64,000 nucleotides of DNA from Saccharofermentans sp. (GTDB lineage Bacteria; Bacillota; Clostridia; Saccharofermentanales; Saccharofermentanaceae), in NCBI GenBank assembly GCA_024403855.1, contig JAKSRC010000009.1, forward strand, positions 17,080 through 81,079, written 5' to 3'. This document shows positions 17,598-26,574 of the stretch, in pieces; within the stretch, counting starts at the first letter, position 1, and every line of letters begins with the position of its first letter. Below the pieces are notes generated by a model, which was not told the origin of the DNA, did not search any database, and saw only the letters and a program-made list of their open reading frames with translations. The position numbers and the translations under genes were made by a program.

Positions 17598-18688
17598 CAG
17601 AAATTACCTCCTTCGATATTTTTTCCCTCATGGATAGCGACAATCTTGTCGAGAATTTCCTTCTGCATCGGGAGGTTACCACCGAGTCTGCCGTGGAAAT
17701 ATACAGGCTTCTTGCCACTAACTGCGAGTTTAACATCTTCGATCATCTGACCGGCGTTAAGCTCAACGTCGAGGAATGCCTTTACGGAAGACATATTTGC
17801 AGCTTCTTCGATTGCCTTATAAGGGAAAGGCCAGAGAGTAATAGGTCTGATCATACCAACCTTGATACCAAGCTCAGCAGCCTGACGAATAACGTTTCTG
17901 CAAATTCTTGAACATGTGGAGAATGCAGTAATTACAATCTCAGCATCTTCCATATTGATTGCTTCATAACGAACTTCGTTAGCTTCAACGATCTGATACT
18001 TCTCCTGAAGCTCAAGGTTCTTTCTCTCAAGAACATCCGGATCGATGTAGATAGAAGTTACTGTGTGGTGGAAAGAATCACCCTTTCTACCGTTAGCAGC
18101 CCAAGGCTTCTCGATTGTCTCGATAGGCTCTTCATCGCGGAAAGCAACAGGCTCCATCATCTGGCCCAAAGTACCATCGCCCAAAATCATACAAGTCATT
18201 CTGTACTTATCAGCGAGGTTGAAAGCTTCAACAACGAGCTCATAGAGTTCCTGAACGGATGCAGGAGCGATAACGATATTTCTATAGTCACCGTGTCCGC
18301 CACCCTTTGTAGCCTGGAAATAGTCACCCTGTGCAGGCTGAATACCACCAAGACCCGGGCCGGCTCTTACGATGTTAACTACAACTGCAGGAAGCTCAGC
18401 ACCTGCAATATATGAAATACCTTCCTGCTTCAGGGAAATTCCCGGAGAGGATGAAGAAGTCATTGTTCTGAAGCCTGCAGTTGCAGCACCATAAACCATG
18501 TTGATAGCTGCTACTTCTGACTCAGCCTGAACGAAGTTACCACCGACCTGTACCATCTTCTTTGCCATGTAGTGCATGACTTCAGTCTGAGGTGTAATAG
18601 GGTAACCGAAATAGTTGCGGCAACCAGCTCTGATCGCTGCTTCAGCGATTACTTCGTTGCCTTTCATCAATACTCTTTTCTGTGCCAT
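17597..18688 (-). CDS. 2-oxoacid:ferredoxin oxidoreductase, alpha subunit (VorB/KorA-like)
   Basis: 363 residues, pyrimidine-binding and transketolase-C-like alpha chain. The N terminus MAQKRVLMKGNEVIAEAA, the YPITPQTEVMHY motif, the ESEVAAINMVYGAATAG segment and SSPGISLKQEG are typical of the KorA/VorB family. The start at 18688 is chosen over the longer frame from 18718 because GGGAGGGAG lies just upstream and the longer frame would overlap the ferredoxin gene. It is the second gene of the operon. Annotated relatives are often called 3-methyl-2-oxobutanoate dehydrogenase subunit VorB, but substrate assignment is not secure. Confidence 0.92.
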   Translation of the reverse strand: MAQKRVLMKGNEVIAEAAIRAGCRNYFGYPITPQTEVMHYMAKKMVQVGGNFVQAESEVAAINMVYGAATAGFRTMTSSSSPGISLKQEGISYIAGAELPAVVVNIVRAGPGLGGIQPAQGDYFQATKGGGHGDYRNIVIAPASVQELYELVVEAFNLADKYRMTCMILGDGTLGQMMEPVAFRDEEPIETIEKPWAANGRKGDSFHHTVTSIYIDPDVLERKNLELQEKYQIVEANEVRYEAINMEDAEIVITAFSTCSRICRNVIRQAAELGIKVGMIRPITLWPFPYKAIEEAANMSSVKAFLDVELNAGQMIEDVKLAVSGKKPVYFHGRLGGNLPMQKEILDKIVAIHEGKNIEGGNF

Positions 18689-18704
18689 AAATACTCCCTC
18701 CCGA

Positions 18705-18920
18705 TTAGATACGCTCAACAGTAATTACTACATCCGGGCACTGCGTTGCACAGAAAGCACATCCGATGCATGCATCGGGATCAACGCATGCAGCGGGGTG
18801 ATAACCCTTAGCGTTAAGCCTTGTCTTGTCAAGTTCGAGGATTTTCTTGGGGCATGCAACAACACAAAGTCCGCAACCCTTGCACAGATTCTCGTTAAAA
18901 GTTAATTTTCCTTTTGCCAC
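18705..18920 (-). CDS. 2-oxoacid:ferredoxin oxidoreductase, delta subunit (2x[4Fe-4S])
   Basis: 71-residue ferredoxin-like subunit with two CxxCxxCxxxCP clusters: CKGCGLCVVACP and CIGCAFCATQCP. The start is GTG at 18920, because GGAGGAGG lies 6 nt upstream and the protein then begins VAKGKLTFNENLCKGCG; the longer frame from 18956 would include the ribosome binding site. First gene of the operon, behind a near-consensus promoter. It passes electrons from the TPP site to external ferredoxin. Confidence 0.92.
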   Translation of the reverse strand: MAKGKLTFNENLCKGCGLCVVACPKKILELDKTRLNAKGYHPAACVDPDACIGCAFCATQCPDVVITVERI

Positions 18921-18969
18921 GATGAACCTCCTCCATAAACACGTATAAATACGCATAAATATTCAAAGT

Positions 18970-18998
18970 ATTATAAACATTAAACGGGAGTGTTGCAA
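18970..18998 (-). promoter_or_regulatory. promoter of the oxidoreductase operon
   Basis: -35 TTGCAA (18993-18998), 17-bp spacer, -10 TATAAT (18970-18975) on the minus strand, about 50 nt ahead of the ferredoxin subunit start. It lies immediately after the flippase gene, where no strong terminator is visible. Confidence 0.8.
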
Positions 18999-19018
18999 CA
19001 GTATTATTCTCTTGTCAG

Positions 19019-20335
19019 TTAGCCGAATTTTCGAAAGATTTCCCTAATAATTTCTTTGGAAAATCTCGGTATCAGCTTAAAGGACTGGAAATACAGTTTT
19101 GTAAATATCCGGGTATCCTTAAAAAACAGTGGAACAATAAGCACTTCATAAATATACGTAATGAAAGTTGCCAAAGCCGCTCCAATAATGCCAAATTTCC
19201 AAATAAACAGTATATCGAGGGCAATATCAAGGAACGCAGCGGTCACAGTAAAGATCTTATCGTATCTGTAAAAGCTTTCTCCCGTAATCCATATCGACCT
19301 TACATAGCCTGTCATGGCAAAAAGTGAAGCCCAGGAAAGGATTATAAGAGGAATCACCGCATCCATATATTCACTTCCATAAATGAAATGTATAAATACC
19401 CATCCAAGAACCGACATAAGGAAAGCAAAAATAATAGATATCAGGTTGGCTCCGGCCATAACGAGCGTAAAACGCTCAAGATATTCCTTTCCTGACAGCT
19501 TCCTTTTTTCAAGAACGACGGGCCTTGCCGAATCAATTAACGACATTGGAACGAACTGCCAGCATGTTGCAAGCATAACAGCTGCAGAATAAATGCCTAC
19601 ATGAGCAGAATCGGTCATTTTCTCCAGGATTATCTTATCCGCCTGCATGTATATGATTATGGACATACTGGAGATTATGCAATTGTAACTTATCTTAAGC
19701 AGCGCCTTAGCATCTGCCACACTGAACTTCAGTTTTACGTCAGTTTTTCTGATAAACACCAAGGTAATAATCACTGCTGCAACAAGCGCCTGAATACTAA
19801 TTGCAAGAGCAAACCACTCAACAGACACCTTAAGATACAAAAGCACGATTCTAATAATGCTCGTGACAGTTATCGCACACACCATCGCTATGGAAACGAA
19901 CTTCATCTTAAGCTTTATGCGGAACCAGTAAACAAGCACATCATACGTCTGGAAGATCATTCCAAGGCCCTGAAGCACGGCAACAGCAAACAGAACCTTA
20001 TCTTCTGGATGAAGTAAAATAATAACGGCGATAAATAAAGGATAGGATACAAATGAAGTAATAAGCCTCATAACAAGAGCTGAACCTAGATAATTTCCCT
20101 CTTTTTCCGGATTCCTTATAATCTCGGATACGATAAGATTATCCAGACCAAGCCCTGCCAAAGTCGAAAATATCGAGATGACTGAAGCGCAGTAATTAAT
20201 CTGACCATAATCAGACGGACCGAGATATCTGGCAATCAGAGCGACAACCGTAAGAGATGTCAGCATTGAATAAACATGCTGAATAATCATCCAGACGGAA
20301 TTTGATAAAACTTTCTTTTTAGAACCGTCGCTCAT
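19019..20335 (-). CDS. polysaccharide flippase (Wzx/MOP type)
   Basis: 438-residue multi-spanning membrane protein of the MOP exporter superfamily, moving undecaprenyl-linked repeat units across the membrane. The N terminus is typical (SNSVWMIIQHVYSMLTSL, IARYLGPSDYGQINY), followed by about 12-14 hydrophobic segments. It is the last gene of the radical SAM-GT2-methyltransferase-FkbM-Wzx series, 15 nt after the FkbM gene. The ribosome binding site is weak (AAAGG 11 nt upstream). It presumably partners the Wzy-like protein at 26575-27942. Confidence 0.88.
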   Translation of the reverse strand: MSDGSKKKVLSNSVWMIIQHVYSMLTSLTVVALIARYLGPSDYGQINYCASVISIFSTLAGLGLDNLIVSEIIRNPEKEGNYLGSALVMRLITSFVSYPLFIAVIILLHPEDKVLFAVAVLQGLGMIFQTYDVLVYWFRIKLKMKFVSIAMVCAITVTSIIRIVLLYLKVSVEWFALAISIQALVAAVIITLVFIRKTDVKLKFSVADAKALLKISYNCIISSMSIIIYMQADKIILEKMTDSAHVGIYSAAVMLATCWQFVPMSLIDSARPVVLEKRKLSGKEYLERFTLVMAGANLISIIFAFLMSVLGWVFIHFIYGSEYMDAVIPLIILSWASLFAMTGYVRSIWITGESFYRYDKIFTVTAAFLDIALDILFIWKFGIIGAALATFITYIYEVLIVPLFFKDTRIFTKLYFQSFKLIPRFSKEIIREIFRKFG

Positions 20336-20350
20336 ATGTTGCTTGAACCT

Positions 20351-21238
20351 TTACTTGATCAGAAGCAGATTGCACTGTTCATCATTATTCTCAGCTGCAA
20401 CCTTATCTATCTCACTGATATCTCTGAACTTATATTGTTCCCTTTCAGCTGATTCATAGCAGAGGAACTTTCCAAAGCATGATCTTATATCATTTAAGAA
20501 CTCGTCATATTTGCCATTGTGCTTATAGAGTTTTGGATTAAACTCACAGAACACAGCAGAATCTGTATTTTTGAAGGTCTCAATACCGCCTCTGAACACT
20601 TCAGGCTCATGACCTTCGACATCAATCCAGAACAAAAGCTGAGAATCCAGATCTATCCTGTTCCGGGTAATAAATGAATCAAGCGTTATAAGCGGAGCCT
20701 TATCACCTACAAAAGATGCTTCATCCTTCCCAAATACAAGGCTCTCCTCATCTGATCCTTCAATCTTACAGGTAGCCATATTAGCAGGATTAATCTCCAT
20801 ATACGCTTCGCCTATGGAATCAGATATACCGTACCTGAAGGTATTAATATTAGAAAAACCATTTATGGCACAGTTCGCATTAAGAAGATTGTAATTTGTG
20901 GTAACAGGCTCTATAGCATAATACTTCGTATCAGAACCAAGTTTATTTCTGAAATAGATCACCGAAGTGCCAACGTTAGCACCGATATCGATTACCGTAC
21001 CCGGATAACCGGAAATACTGCTGTAATAGCCAAGGATGAAGTCCATATCGTCGCCGGCCCATATTCTCTTTTTCTCAATCATATAGTCCACGATGGAGTG
21101 ATCCGTATTCTTGAAAAAGAACGAAAGACCTTCCGCTTCTACACTGATATATGGCATTACTTCTCTGGACAGAGCGACAAGCTTAAGATCAGGCAGTTTA
21201 AGCAGTGCTTTTTTACCGACTTTATTTACAAATCCCAT
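20351..21238 (-). CDS. FkbM-family methyltransferase
   Basis: 295-residue SAM-dependent methyltransferase. VIDIGANVGTSVIYF is motif I of the FkbM family; YAIEPVTTNYNLLNANC and LLFWIDVEGHEPEVFRGG (motif with the conserved Asp/Glu-Gly-His) support it. FkbM enzymes O-methylate hydroxyl groups; in polysaccharide loci they are taken to methylate sugars, so methylated surface glycan is an inference. AAGGA precedes the ATG. It lies between the zinc-finger methyltransferase and the flippase. Confidence 0.88.
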   Translation of the reverse strand: MGFVNKVGKKALLKLPDLKLVALSREVMPYISVEAEGLSFFFKNTDHSIVDYMIEKKRIWAGDDMDFILGYYSSISGYPGTVIDIGANVGTSVIYFRNKLGSDTKYYAIEPVTTNYNLLNANCAINGFSNINTFRYGISDSIGEAYMEINPANMATCKIEGSDEESLVFGKDEASFVGDKAPLITLDSFITRNRIDLDSQLLFWIDVEGHEPEVFRGGIETFKNTDSAVFCEFNPKLYKHNGKYDEFLNDIRSCFGKFLCYESAEREQYKFRDISEIDKVAAENNDEQCNLLLIK

Positions 21239-21294
21239 ATTTATTCCTTACAACTTATTTCAGATAATACCGAACTATCGGATTATAACATGCC

Positions 21295-22236
21295 TCATTT
21301 CCTGGTACAGCAGAACACCTTATTAGTGTCATAATCAGCTGGACCGGTTACCGGTAAGATCTTAGCCGGCATATTGTCTGTGTCCATCACTTCGACCTCA
21401 AATCCGGCATCTTCAAGCATCTTTTTGCTGTCATTTCCGAAAAGCCTGATGTGGTCATTCTGTCCGAAAAGCTTCAGTCTGTCTTGAGCCGAAGCATCTT
21501 TATCCTCACGCATATGCGCAAGAGCATCGTCGATTGGAAAACTTATTACAAGTATCCCACCCTTTCGAAGTACACGATGCATTTCGGAAAGTGCAGTAAC
21601 ATGATCCAGAACATGCTCAAGAACATGATTGCAGAAGATTATATCCTCCGACTCTGAAGGCAGATCCAAAGCAGTAATGTCGAGTTTCAGTTCTGCACGT
21701 TTGTCATAAAGATCTGCAGTTTTTACATGGATACCATGTTGCTTAAACCAAAGCATCATTGACAGTTCCGGCGCAAAATACAGTATTTTTGAATTCTTCA
21801 ACAGCTCGATATTTTCTTCCGCCCATGTGGCGATTATCCTGTGACGGGGCGCAGAACGACAAAAATCACATATAACATCCTGTCTTGCTCTGGTGAACAC
21901 ATCAGGATTAAATCGCTCTTTATCCTCATAGAATCTCTCATCCTTGAAGCTATCAAAGGATTTGCCGCAGCATGGACAATAGACTTCACCTGATGTATTT
22001 CTGAACAGTAAGCGAGATACAAAAGAATAATATCCGAAGTAAAAGCCGGTATATCGCAACAGGCACGAAAACAATATAACAGCACCAAATGCTGCGATTG
22101 CTGAGGAGGCCAAAGATATAACTATTCCCAGATTCAAAGCGAATCTTAAAATACAAAATGTGCCTGCGAATACGGCAACAAACAATAAGGCCTTTAAAGC
22201 AATATTGAACAAAGCATTTCTGTCATACTTTCTCAT
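21295..22236 (-). CDS. membrane-anchored methyltransferase with zinc-finger-like Cys motifs
   Basis: 313 residues. Order: two N-terminal hydrophobic segments (about residues 10-60), a Cys-pair motif CPCCGKSF and a second CDFC pair that could bind zinc, then a class I methyltransferase (Methyltransf_11-like): ILYFAPELSMMLWF, NHVLEHVLDHVTALSEMHRVLRKGG and ISFPIDD. The start at 22236 is preferred to 22269, since GGGG precedes it and it overlaps the upstream glycosyltransferase by only 14 nt. The combination of membrane anchor, Cys pairs and methyltransferase is less usual than the soluble form; the target is probably a polysaccharide precursor. Confidence 0.8.
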   Translation of the reverse strand: MRKYDRNALFNIALKALLFVAVFAGTFCILRFALNLGIVISLASSAIAAFGAVILFSCLLRYTGFYFGYYSFVSRLLFRNTSGEVYCPCCGKSFDSFKDERFYEDKERFNPDVFTRARQDVICDFCRSAPRHRIIATWAEENIELLKNSKILYFAPELSMMLWFKQHGIHVKTADLYDKRAELKLDITALDLPSESEDIIFCNHVLEHVLDHVTALSEMHRVLRKGGILVISFPIDDALAHMREDKDASAQDRLKLFGQNDHIRLFGNDSKKMLEDAGFEVEVMDTDNMPAKILPVTGPADYDTNKVFCCTRK

Positions 22237-23206
22237 TACCTGATATTCCCCTTCCCTTAAGCATTGCAAAATATAGATGTGGCATAACTGCTAGTCCTAT
22301 AAGTTTCAATTTAAGAATAATCGGAACTTTTGAGATCAGAATTGTCCCTGCGTGCTTCAAGGCAAGTTTTCTGAAATTCCACAGCTCCTTACTTTTACCT
22401 GCTGAATTAACCTCACTCATAAGCCAGAGCGAATTCTCAGTCTCCCTTAGGGTAAGCATTTTCAAAACAGTTTTATTGCCGTTAAGGTCTTCCCTCTGTT
22501 TATCAAAGACCTTAAAGTAGTCTGGATAAATCTCTGATAATCGCAGATGCATGGTCGACTCTTCGTGTTGTCTATACACATAAAGTGGCGAACTAAAGCT
22601 TAACACAGACCGCGCATTCAAACAGCATTCAAACACATAATACGCATCTTCATAAACTCTGAGTCCACTAACAAATCTCACATTCAAAAAAGATTCGCGT
22701 CTGTAAAGCTTGGCCCAAGCACTTACCCTGATATCGCCTGTCGCACCGCGAAAAAAAGCCATCATGATATCATCTTTTCCCTGATACAATGCATCCACAG
22801 CATCAGTATCCTCAGTCTTTTTATCACCAATCAGATAACAAAAAGAGCATTGCACAATATCAGCTTGTGTCTTTTCAGCTTGATCATATAGTTTCTTAAG
22901 ACAGTCTCGTTCAAATATATCGTCAGCATCACCGAAAATTAAATATTTTCCCTTGGCTATATCCAGGCATGCATTTCTGGATTCTGACACCCCGTTATTA
23001 GCAGTATGTAGTACTTTTATCCTGTCATCTTTTGAAGCATATCCGTCACAGATTTTTCCAGTAGCATCAGTAGAGCCGTCATCTGCCACAATCAATTCCC
23101 AGGAAGTAAATTCCTGGTCGATCACACTGTCCAGACAACCAGCCAGATAGCTTTCCGCATTATATGCCGGAATAATCACAGATATCTCAGGAGTTTTAGT
23201 CAGCAT
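22223..23206 (-). CDS. family 2 glycosyltransferase
   Basis: 327-residue GT-A fold transferase: ISVIIPAYNAESYL at the N terminus, DDGSTDATGKICD (nucleotide-binding) and FGDADDIF (DxD-like metal site), with a basic and weakly hydrophobic C terminus. It overlaps the radical SAM gene by 11 nt upstream and the methyltransferase by 14 nt downstream, so these are translationally coupled. It adds a sugar to the surface polysaccharide repeat unit; donor and linkage are unknown. Confidence 0.88.
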   Translation of the reverse strand: MLTKTPEISVIIPAYNAESYLAGCLDSVIDQEFTSWELIVADDGSTDATGKICDGYASKDDRIKVLHTANNGVSESRNACLDIAKGKYLIFGDADDIFERDCLKKLYDQAEKTQADIVQCSFCYLIGDKKTEDTDAVDALYQGKDDIMMAFFRGATGDIRVSAWAKLYRRESFLNVRFVSGLRVYEDAYYVFECCLNARSVLSFSSPLYVYRQHEESTMHLRLSEIYPDYFKVFDKQREDLNGNKTVLKMLTLRETENSLWLMSEVNSAGKSKELWNFRKLALKHAGTILISKVPIILKLKLIGLAVMPHLYFAMLKGRGISGNEKV

Positions 23207-24095
23207 TTATCGGCCTTTCAGTCTGAATAGCTCTCGGCACTTTTTTCCAGTCATCACATCCGCAATAACTGCAAGAAGAAATGCGTTTTTTTCTGTCAAC
23301 AAGATCAGAAATGGCATCGTGAAGTTTATCAGAATCCTTAAATTCAGGACTCAGTATATCGACTACCTCAGAACTATCTTCAGGAACAAGCCCTAAACGA
23401 ATAGCGTGAGCCTGTCTCGGACATACGTAAAGCTTTCCTCTAAATAAAGACGCACATTGTCTTCTTGAGTAGCAACCGTCAAATCTGTGCTGAGTTTTTG
23501 ATTCCTTTTCGTTACGGAGCTTCATTCCACCGAAATCCCACCAGAAATCATTTTCGACGATTTCATAAGCAATGCCCTTATCTTCGCATAGTTTTGAAAA
23601 CTCGTTCAATCTTGAAGATAACTCACCGTAGTTACTGAAAACAATCTTGAGCTTAGGAGTATCCTTTATAGCTTTTAAGCAATCTTCTGAAGGCATAATT
23701 GTTCCGTTCGTAATGATCTGCGCTTCTGCAAAAGCATCCGAATGATCCTTTAAGTACTCGAGCACCTTTATTAATGTGCTCTGACAAACAAATGGTTCTC
23801 CACCAAGGATCTTTAATATGTTCACCTTCATTGAAGAGAATATCCTGCCAAGAGACGAGATTACCTCTTCCGCATCAAGATTTTCCGGATGATGGTAATA
23901 CTGCATGAGATTAGAGCAATTTCTGCATTTCAACGTACAGCACTCTGTTATAACAACATCAAGATAAACTAATGTATCCGGATACTTTTTACGGCGGGCA
24001 TAGTTATACAAACCCGTTTTAGAAATGAGCGGCCAGAGGTGAAATGTTCTCGCCACACCGGCGACAAAATGACGTAATCCGTTATGTGCTGACAT
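23196..24095 (-). CDS. radical SAM protein of the polysaccharide locus
   Basis: 299 residues. The radical SAM CxxxCxxC motif is Cys53-Cys57-Cys60 (CTLKCRNC), followed by ILGGEPF (the GGE motif that contacts SAM). A C-terminal Cys-rich region with CYSRRQC, YVCPRQ and CSYCGC resembles a SPASM/auxiliary-cluster module, which may bind a second Fe-S cluster. No function is known to me for this group in polysaccharide loci; sugar modification (dehydration, epimerisation) or peptide/glycan maturation are possibilities. It is coupled to a glycosyltransferase downstream. The ATG has no ribosome binding site; instead a TAAAAT box ends 6 nt before it. Confidence 0.82.
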   Translation of the reverse strand: MSAHNGLRHFVAGVARTFHLWPLISKTGLYNYARRKKYPDTLVYLDVVITECCTLKCRNCSNLMQYYHHPENLDAEEVISSLGRIFSSMKVNILKILGGEPFVCQSTLIKVLEYLKDHSDAFAEAQIITNGTIMPSEDCLKAIKDTPKLKIVFSNYGELSSRLNEFSKLCEDKGIAYEIVENDFWWDFGGMKLRNEKESKTQHRFDGCYSRRQCASLFRGKLYVCPRQAHAIRLGLVPEDSSEVVDILSPEFKDSDKLHDAISDLVDRKKRISSCSYCGCDDWKKVPRAIQTERPINAD

Positions 24096-24101
24096 ATGTT
24101 T

Positions 24102-24119
24102 ATTTTACCATGATATAAT
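24102..24119. promoter_or_regulatory. overlapping divergent extended -10 promoters
   Basis: The 30-bp gap between the radical SAM gene (minus) and the glycosyltransferase (plus) holds two extended -10 elements: TGATATAAT on the plus strand (24111-24119) and TGGTAAAAT on the minus strand (-10 at 24102-24107). Each hexamer ends exactly 6 nt before the start codon it faces, so transcription would begin at or next to the ATG. Confidence 0.6.
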
Positions 24120-24125
24120 GTTTAT

Positions 24126-25100
24126 ATGCGTGTCTCACTTATTGTTCCGGTTTATAACGTAAGCAATTATCTCCCTCGATTGATGGAGACTGTTTTATCC
24201 CAGACGCACCATGATCTTGAGATCATACTGGTTAATGACGGTTCCACAGATGGTTCCGGTATGATATGCGATGAATATGAAACTAAGGATTCCCGGATAA
24301 AGGTTATTCATAAATCCAACAGCGGTGTTTCTGACGCAAGAAATGCCGGTATTGAATACGCTTCTGGAGAATACCTTGTTTTCGCTGACGGAGATGATTA
24401 CCTCGCCTGCGACTATGTTGAATACCTGCTGAATCTGTGCTTAGAAAACAATTCTGATATGTCATGCTGTGCATGGACAATAGATAATAACGGCGAACAC
24501 AGTAAATGCAGTTACAGGAAATCTGAACCCGGGATTTATAACGGCAATAAAGACGCTATGCGCGCTATGCTTACGACACGTCTCCTTTCTTCTTCCGTTT
24601 GGGGAAAGATGTTTAAGAGAAAAGTTTTCGACAATGTAAGATTTCCTGAAGGAAGCAATTACTATGAAGATGATGCAACAATGTACAGACTTGTTGCCAA
24701 CGCAGATTCGGTTGCAATCGGAGGAGAATCTAAGTATTTCTATACCTTAAGAGATGACAGCCTGATTCACCGAACATTCAACGAAAATAATCTTAAAATG
24801 ATCGAAATCTTTGAGAAACGCTGTGCATTCATCGAGAACAAATATCCGGAACTCTCGGTATATGCCAGATCCGATATCCTGATGGCAGTAAACCACTGCA
24901 TTATTAAGATGTGTGACGAAAAGCTTTTTACTCACCCTTGCATCAAAGAGTTAAAAGTCTACTACAAGCGATATGAAAAAGATTTCTTGAAAGGTATAAG
25001 CTATTTCCCTTCCAAATTGTTTTCCATAGTTGCATTCATCAGCATTCCGCTTGCAATGAGGCTGTACTGCTTATCAGGAAAACACACCAGGATCAATTGA
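24126..25100 (+). CDS. family 2 glycosyltransferase
   Basis: 324-residue GT-A transferase: VSLIVPVYNVSNYL directly after the start Met, NDGSTDGSGMICDEY and FADGDDYL (DxD-like). The GT domain begins at residue 3, so the start cannot be moved downstream, yet there is no ribosome binding site; a perfect extended -10 box ends 6 nt upstream. It is the only plus-strand gene of the polysaccharide locus. It faces glmM, with only a minus-strand terminator between. Confidence 0.88.
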   Translation: MRVSLIVPVYNVSNYLPRLMETVLSQTHHDLEIILVNDGSTDGSGMICDEYETKDSRIKVIHKSNSGVSDARNAGIEYASGEYLVFADGDDYLACDYVEYLLNLCLENNSDMSCCAWTIDNNGEHSKCSYRKSEPGIYNGNKDAMRAMLTTRLLSSSVWGKMFKRKVFDNVRFPEGSNYYEDDATMYRLVANADSVAIGGESKYFYTLRDDSLIHRTFNENNLKMIEIFEKRCAFIENKYPELSVYARSDILMAVNHCIIKMCDEKLFTHPCIKELKVYYKRYEKDFLKGISYFPSKLFSIVAFISIPLAMRLYCLSGKHTRIN

Positions 25101-25104
25101 AACT

Positions 25105-25135
25105 AAAAAAGAGCCACCTCTTACTGAGATGGCTC
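25105..25135 (-). terminator. terminator after glmM
   Basis: GAGCCA-C-CTC / GAG-A-TGGCTC stem with a 5-nt loop (25111-25135), followed on the minus strand by six T (25105-25110). It ends the transcript that comes through glmM. Confidence 0.85.
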
Positions 25136-25161
25136 CGATAATTTCAGAAACTGTAAATACT

Positions 25162-26517
25162 TTATTCCGCTGCAAGACCCTGTTCTTTGATTATTGCGAT
25201 GAGCTTATCTACATTCTCTTCGCAAATCTCATCGGTCTGTGCCTCGACCATAACACGAATCTTCGGCTCTGTACCGGAAGCTCTAAGAAGCATTCTTCCG
25301 TTACCATTAAGTGCCTTGTTAACATCTTCAACAGCCTTAAGGACAACAGGATTGTTCTGAGCTTCAGCCTTATCCTTAACTACAACGTTCTTGAGACACT
25401 GAGGATATTTCTTCATCTCACCTGCAAGCATTGACAAAGGAAGCTTCTTCTCGAGCATTGTCATAAGGATCATAAGTGATGTAAGGATACCGTCACCTGT
25501 TGTTGCATACTTTGAGAAAATAATATGGCCGGACTGTTCTCCACCGATAACAAAGCCATTAGCCATCATATTCTCTGCAACATACTTATCACCTACATTG
25601 GTCTTCTCGGTTCTGATACCGATTGCTTCACAAGCCTTATAAAGACCCATATTGCTCATGATCGTAGTAACGATTGTATTGCCGTCGAGCTTGCCAATCT
25701 CCTTAAGATACTTACCGCAAATATAAAGGATCTGATCGCCGTCAATCTCGTTGCCGAGTTCATCAACAGCAAGACATCTGTCAGCATCACCATCATATGC
25801 AAATCCTACATTAAGACCATTATCAAGAACGAACTTCTTGAGGGTGTCCATATGTGTTGAACCGCAGTTTGTGTTGATGTTAAGGCCATCAGGTGCGTTG
25901 TTGATGATATAGACCTTAGCGCCCAATGCCTCGAAAACAGACCTTGCAATGTTCCATGAAGCGCCGTTAGCGCAATCAAGACCTACCTTCATTCCGTTGA
26001 ATGCTCTTGTAGGGATCGTCATAAGGAAACCGATATATCTGTTTCTGCCTGCTGCATAATCTACGACATTACCGATCGCCTCGCGCTCAGCTAAAGGAAT
26101 TTCTCCAACTTCTCCGTCAATGTATGCTTCAATCTTCTCTTCAATCTCCGGTTCAATCTTCTGACCATTGGCACGCATAATCTTGATGCCGTTGTCATAG
26201 AAAGGATTATGGGAAGCGGAAATCATAATTCCGCAGTCAAAACCATCTGTTCTGCAGCAATAAGAAACTGAAGGAGTTGTTGTTACATGCAAAAGATATG
26301 CGTCAGAACCAGAAGATGTGATGCCGGCAGTAAGTGCTGCCTCAAGCATATAAGAACTTCTTCTCGTATCCTTACCGATAACGATCTTTGCTCTCTTATC
26401 ATCGTGCTGCTGTCCATAATACCAACCGATGTATCTGCCTACCTGAAATGCTTTCTGTGCGGTGAGTGCTTTATTGGCTTCGCCTCTGAAGCCATCAGTA
26501 CCGAAATACTTGCCCAT
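25162..26517 (-). CDS. glmM: phosphoglucosamine mutase
   Basis: 451 residues; interconverts glucosamine-6-phosphate and glucosamine-1-phosphate for UDP-GlcNAc and cell-wall synthesis. Evidence: KYFGTDGFRGEAN at the N terminus, the phosphoserine loop ISASHNPFYDNG with Ser102, the metal loop YDGDADR, GGEQSGH (sugar-binding) and RASGTEPKIRVM (phosphate-binding). AAAGGCGG precedes the ATG. It lies 57 nt after the polymerase gene, apparently cotranscribed with the glycosyltransferases, which ties UDP-GlcNAc supply to polysaccharide assembly. Confidence 0.95.
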   Translation of the reverse strand: MGKYFGTDGFRGEANKALTAQKAFQVGRYIGWYYGQQHDDKRAKIVIGKDTRRSSYMLEAALTAGITSSGSDAYLLHVTTTPSVSYCCRTDGFDCGIMISASHNPFYDNGIKIMRANGQKIEPEIEEKIEAYIDGEVGEIPLAEREAIGNVVDYAAGRNRYIGFLMTIPTRAFNGMKVGLDCANGASWNIARSVFEALGAKVYIINNAPDGLNINTNCGSTHMDTLKKFVLDNGLNVGFAYDGDADRCLAVDELGNEIDGDQILYICGKYLKEIGKLDGNTIVTTIMSNMGLYKACEAIGIRTEKTNVGDKYVAENMMANGFVIGGEQSGHIIFSKYATTGDGILTSLMILMTMLEKKLPLSMLAGEMKKYPQCLKNVVVKDKAEAQNNPVVLKAVEDVNKALNGNGRMLLRASGTEPKIRVMVEAQTDEICEENVDKLIAIIKEQGLAAE

Positions 26518-26574
26518 TTTTAACCGCCTTTCTTTTATTTTTCACTAACGAATTTTAACACAAAACATCAAAAA

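Noticed and set aside
24126..25100. Horizontal insertion of the single plus-strand glycosyltransferase
   Set aside because: No repeats, integrase or composition change that I can see at its borders; divergent orientation alone is not enough.
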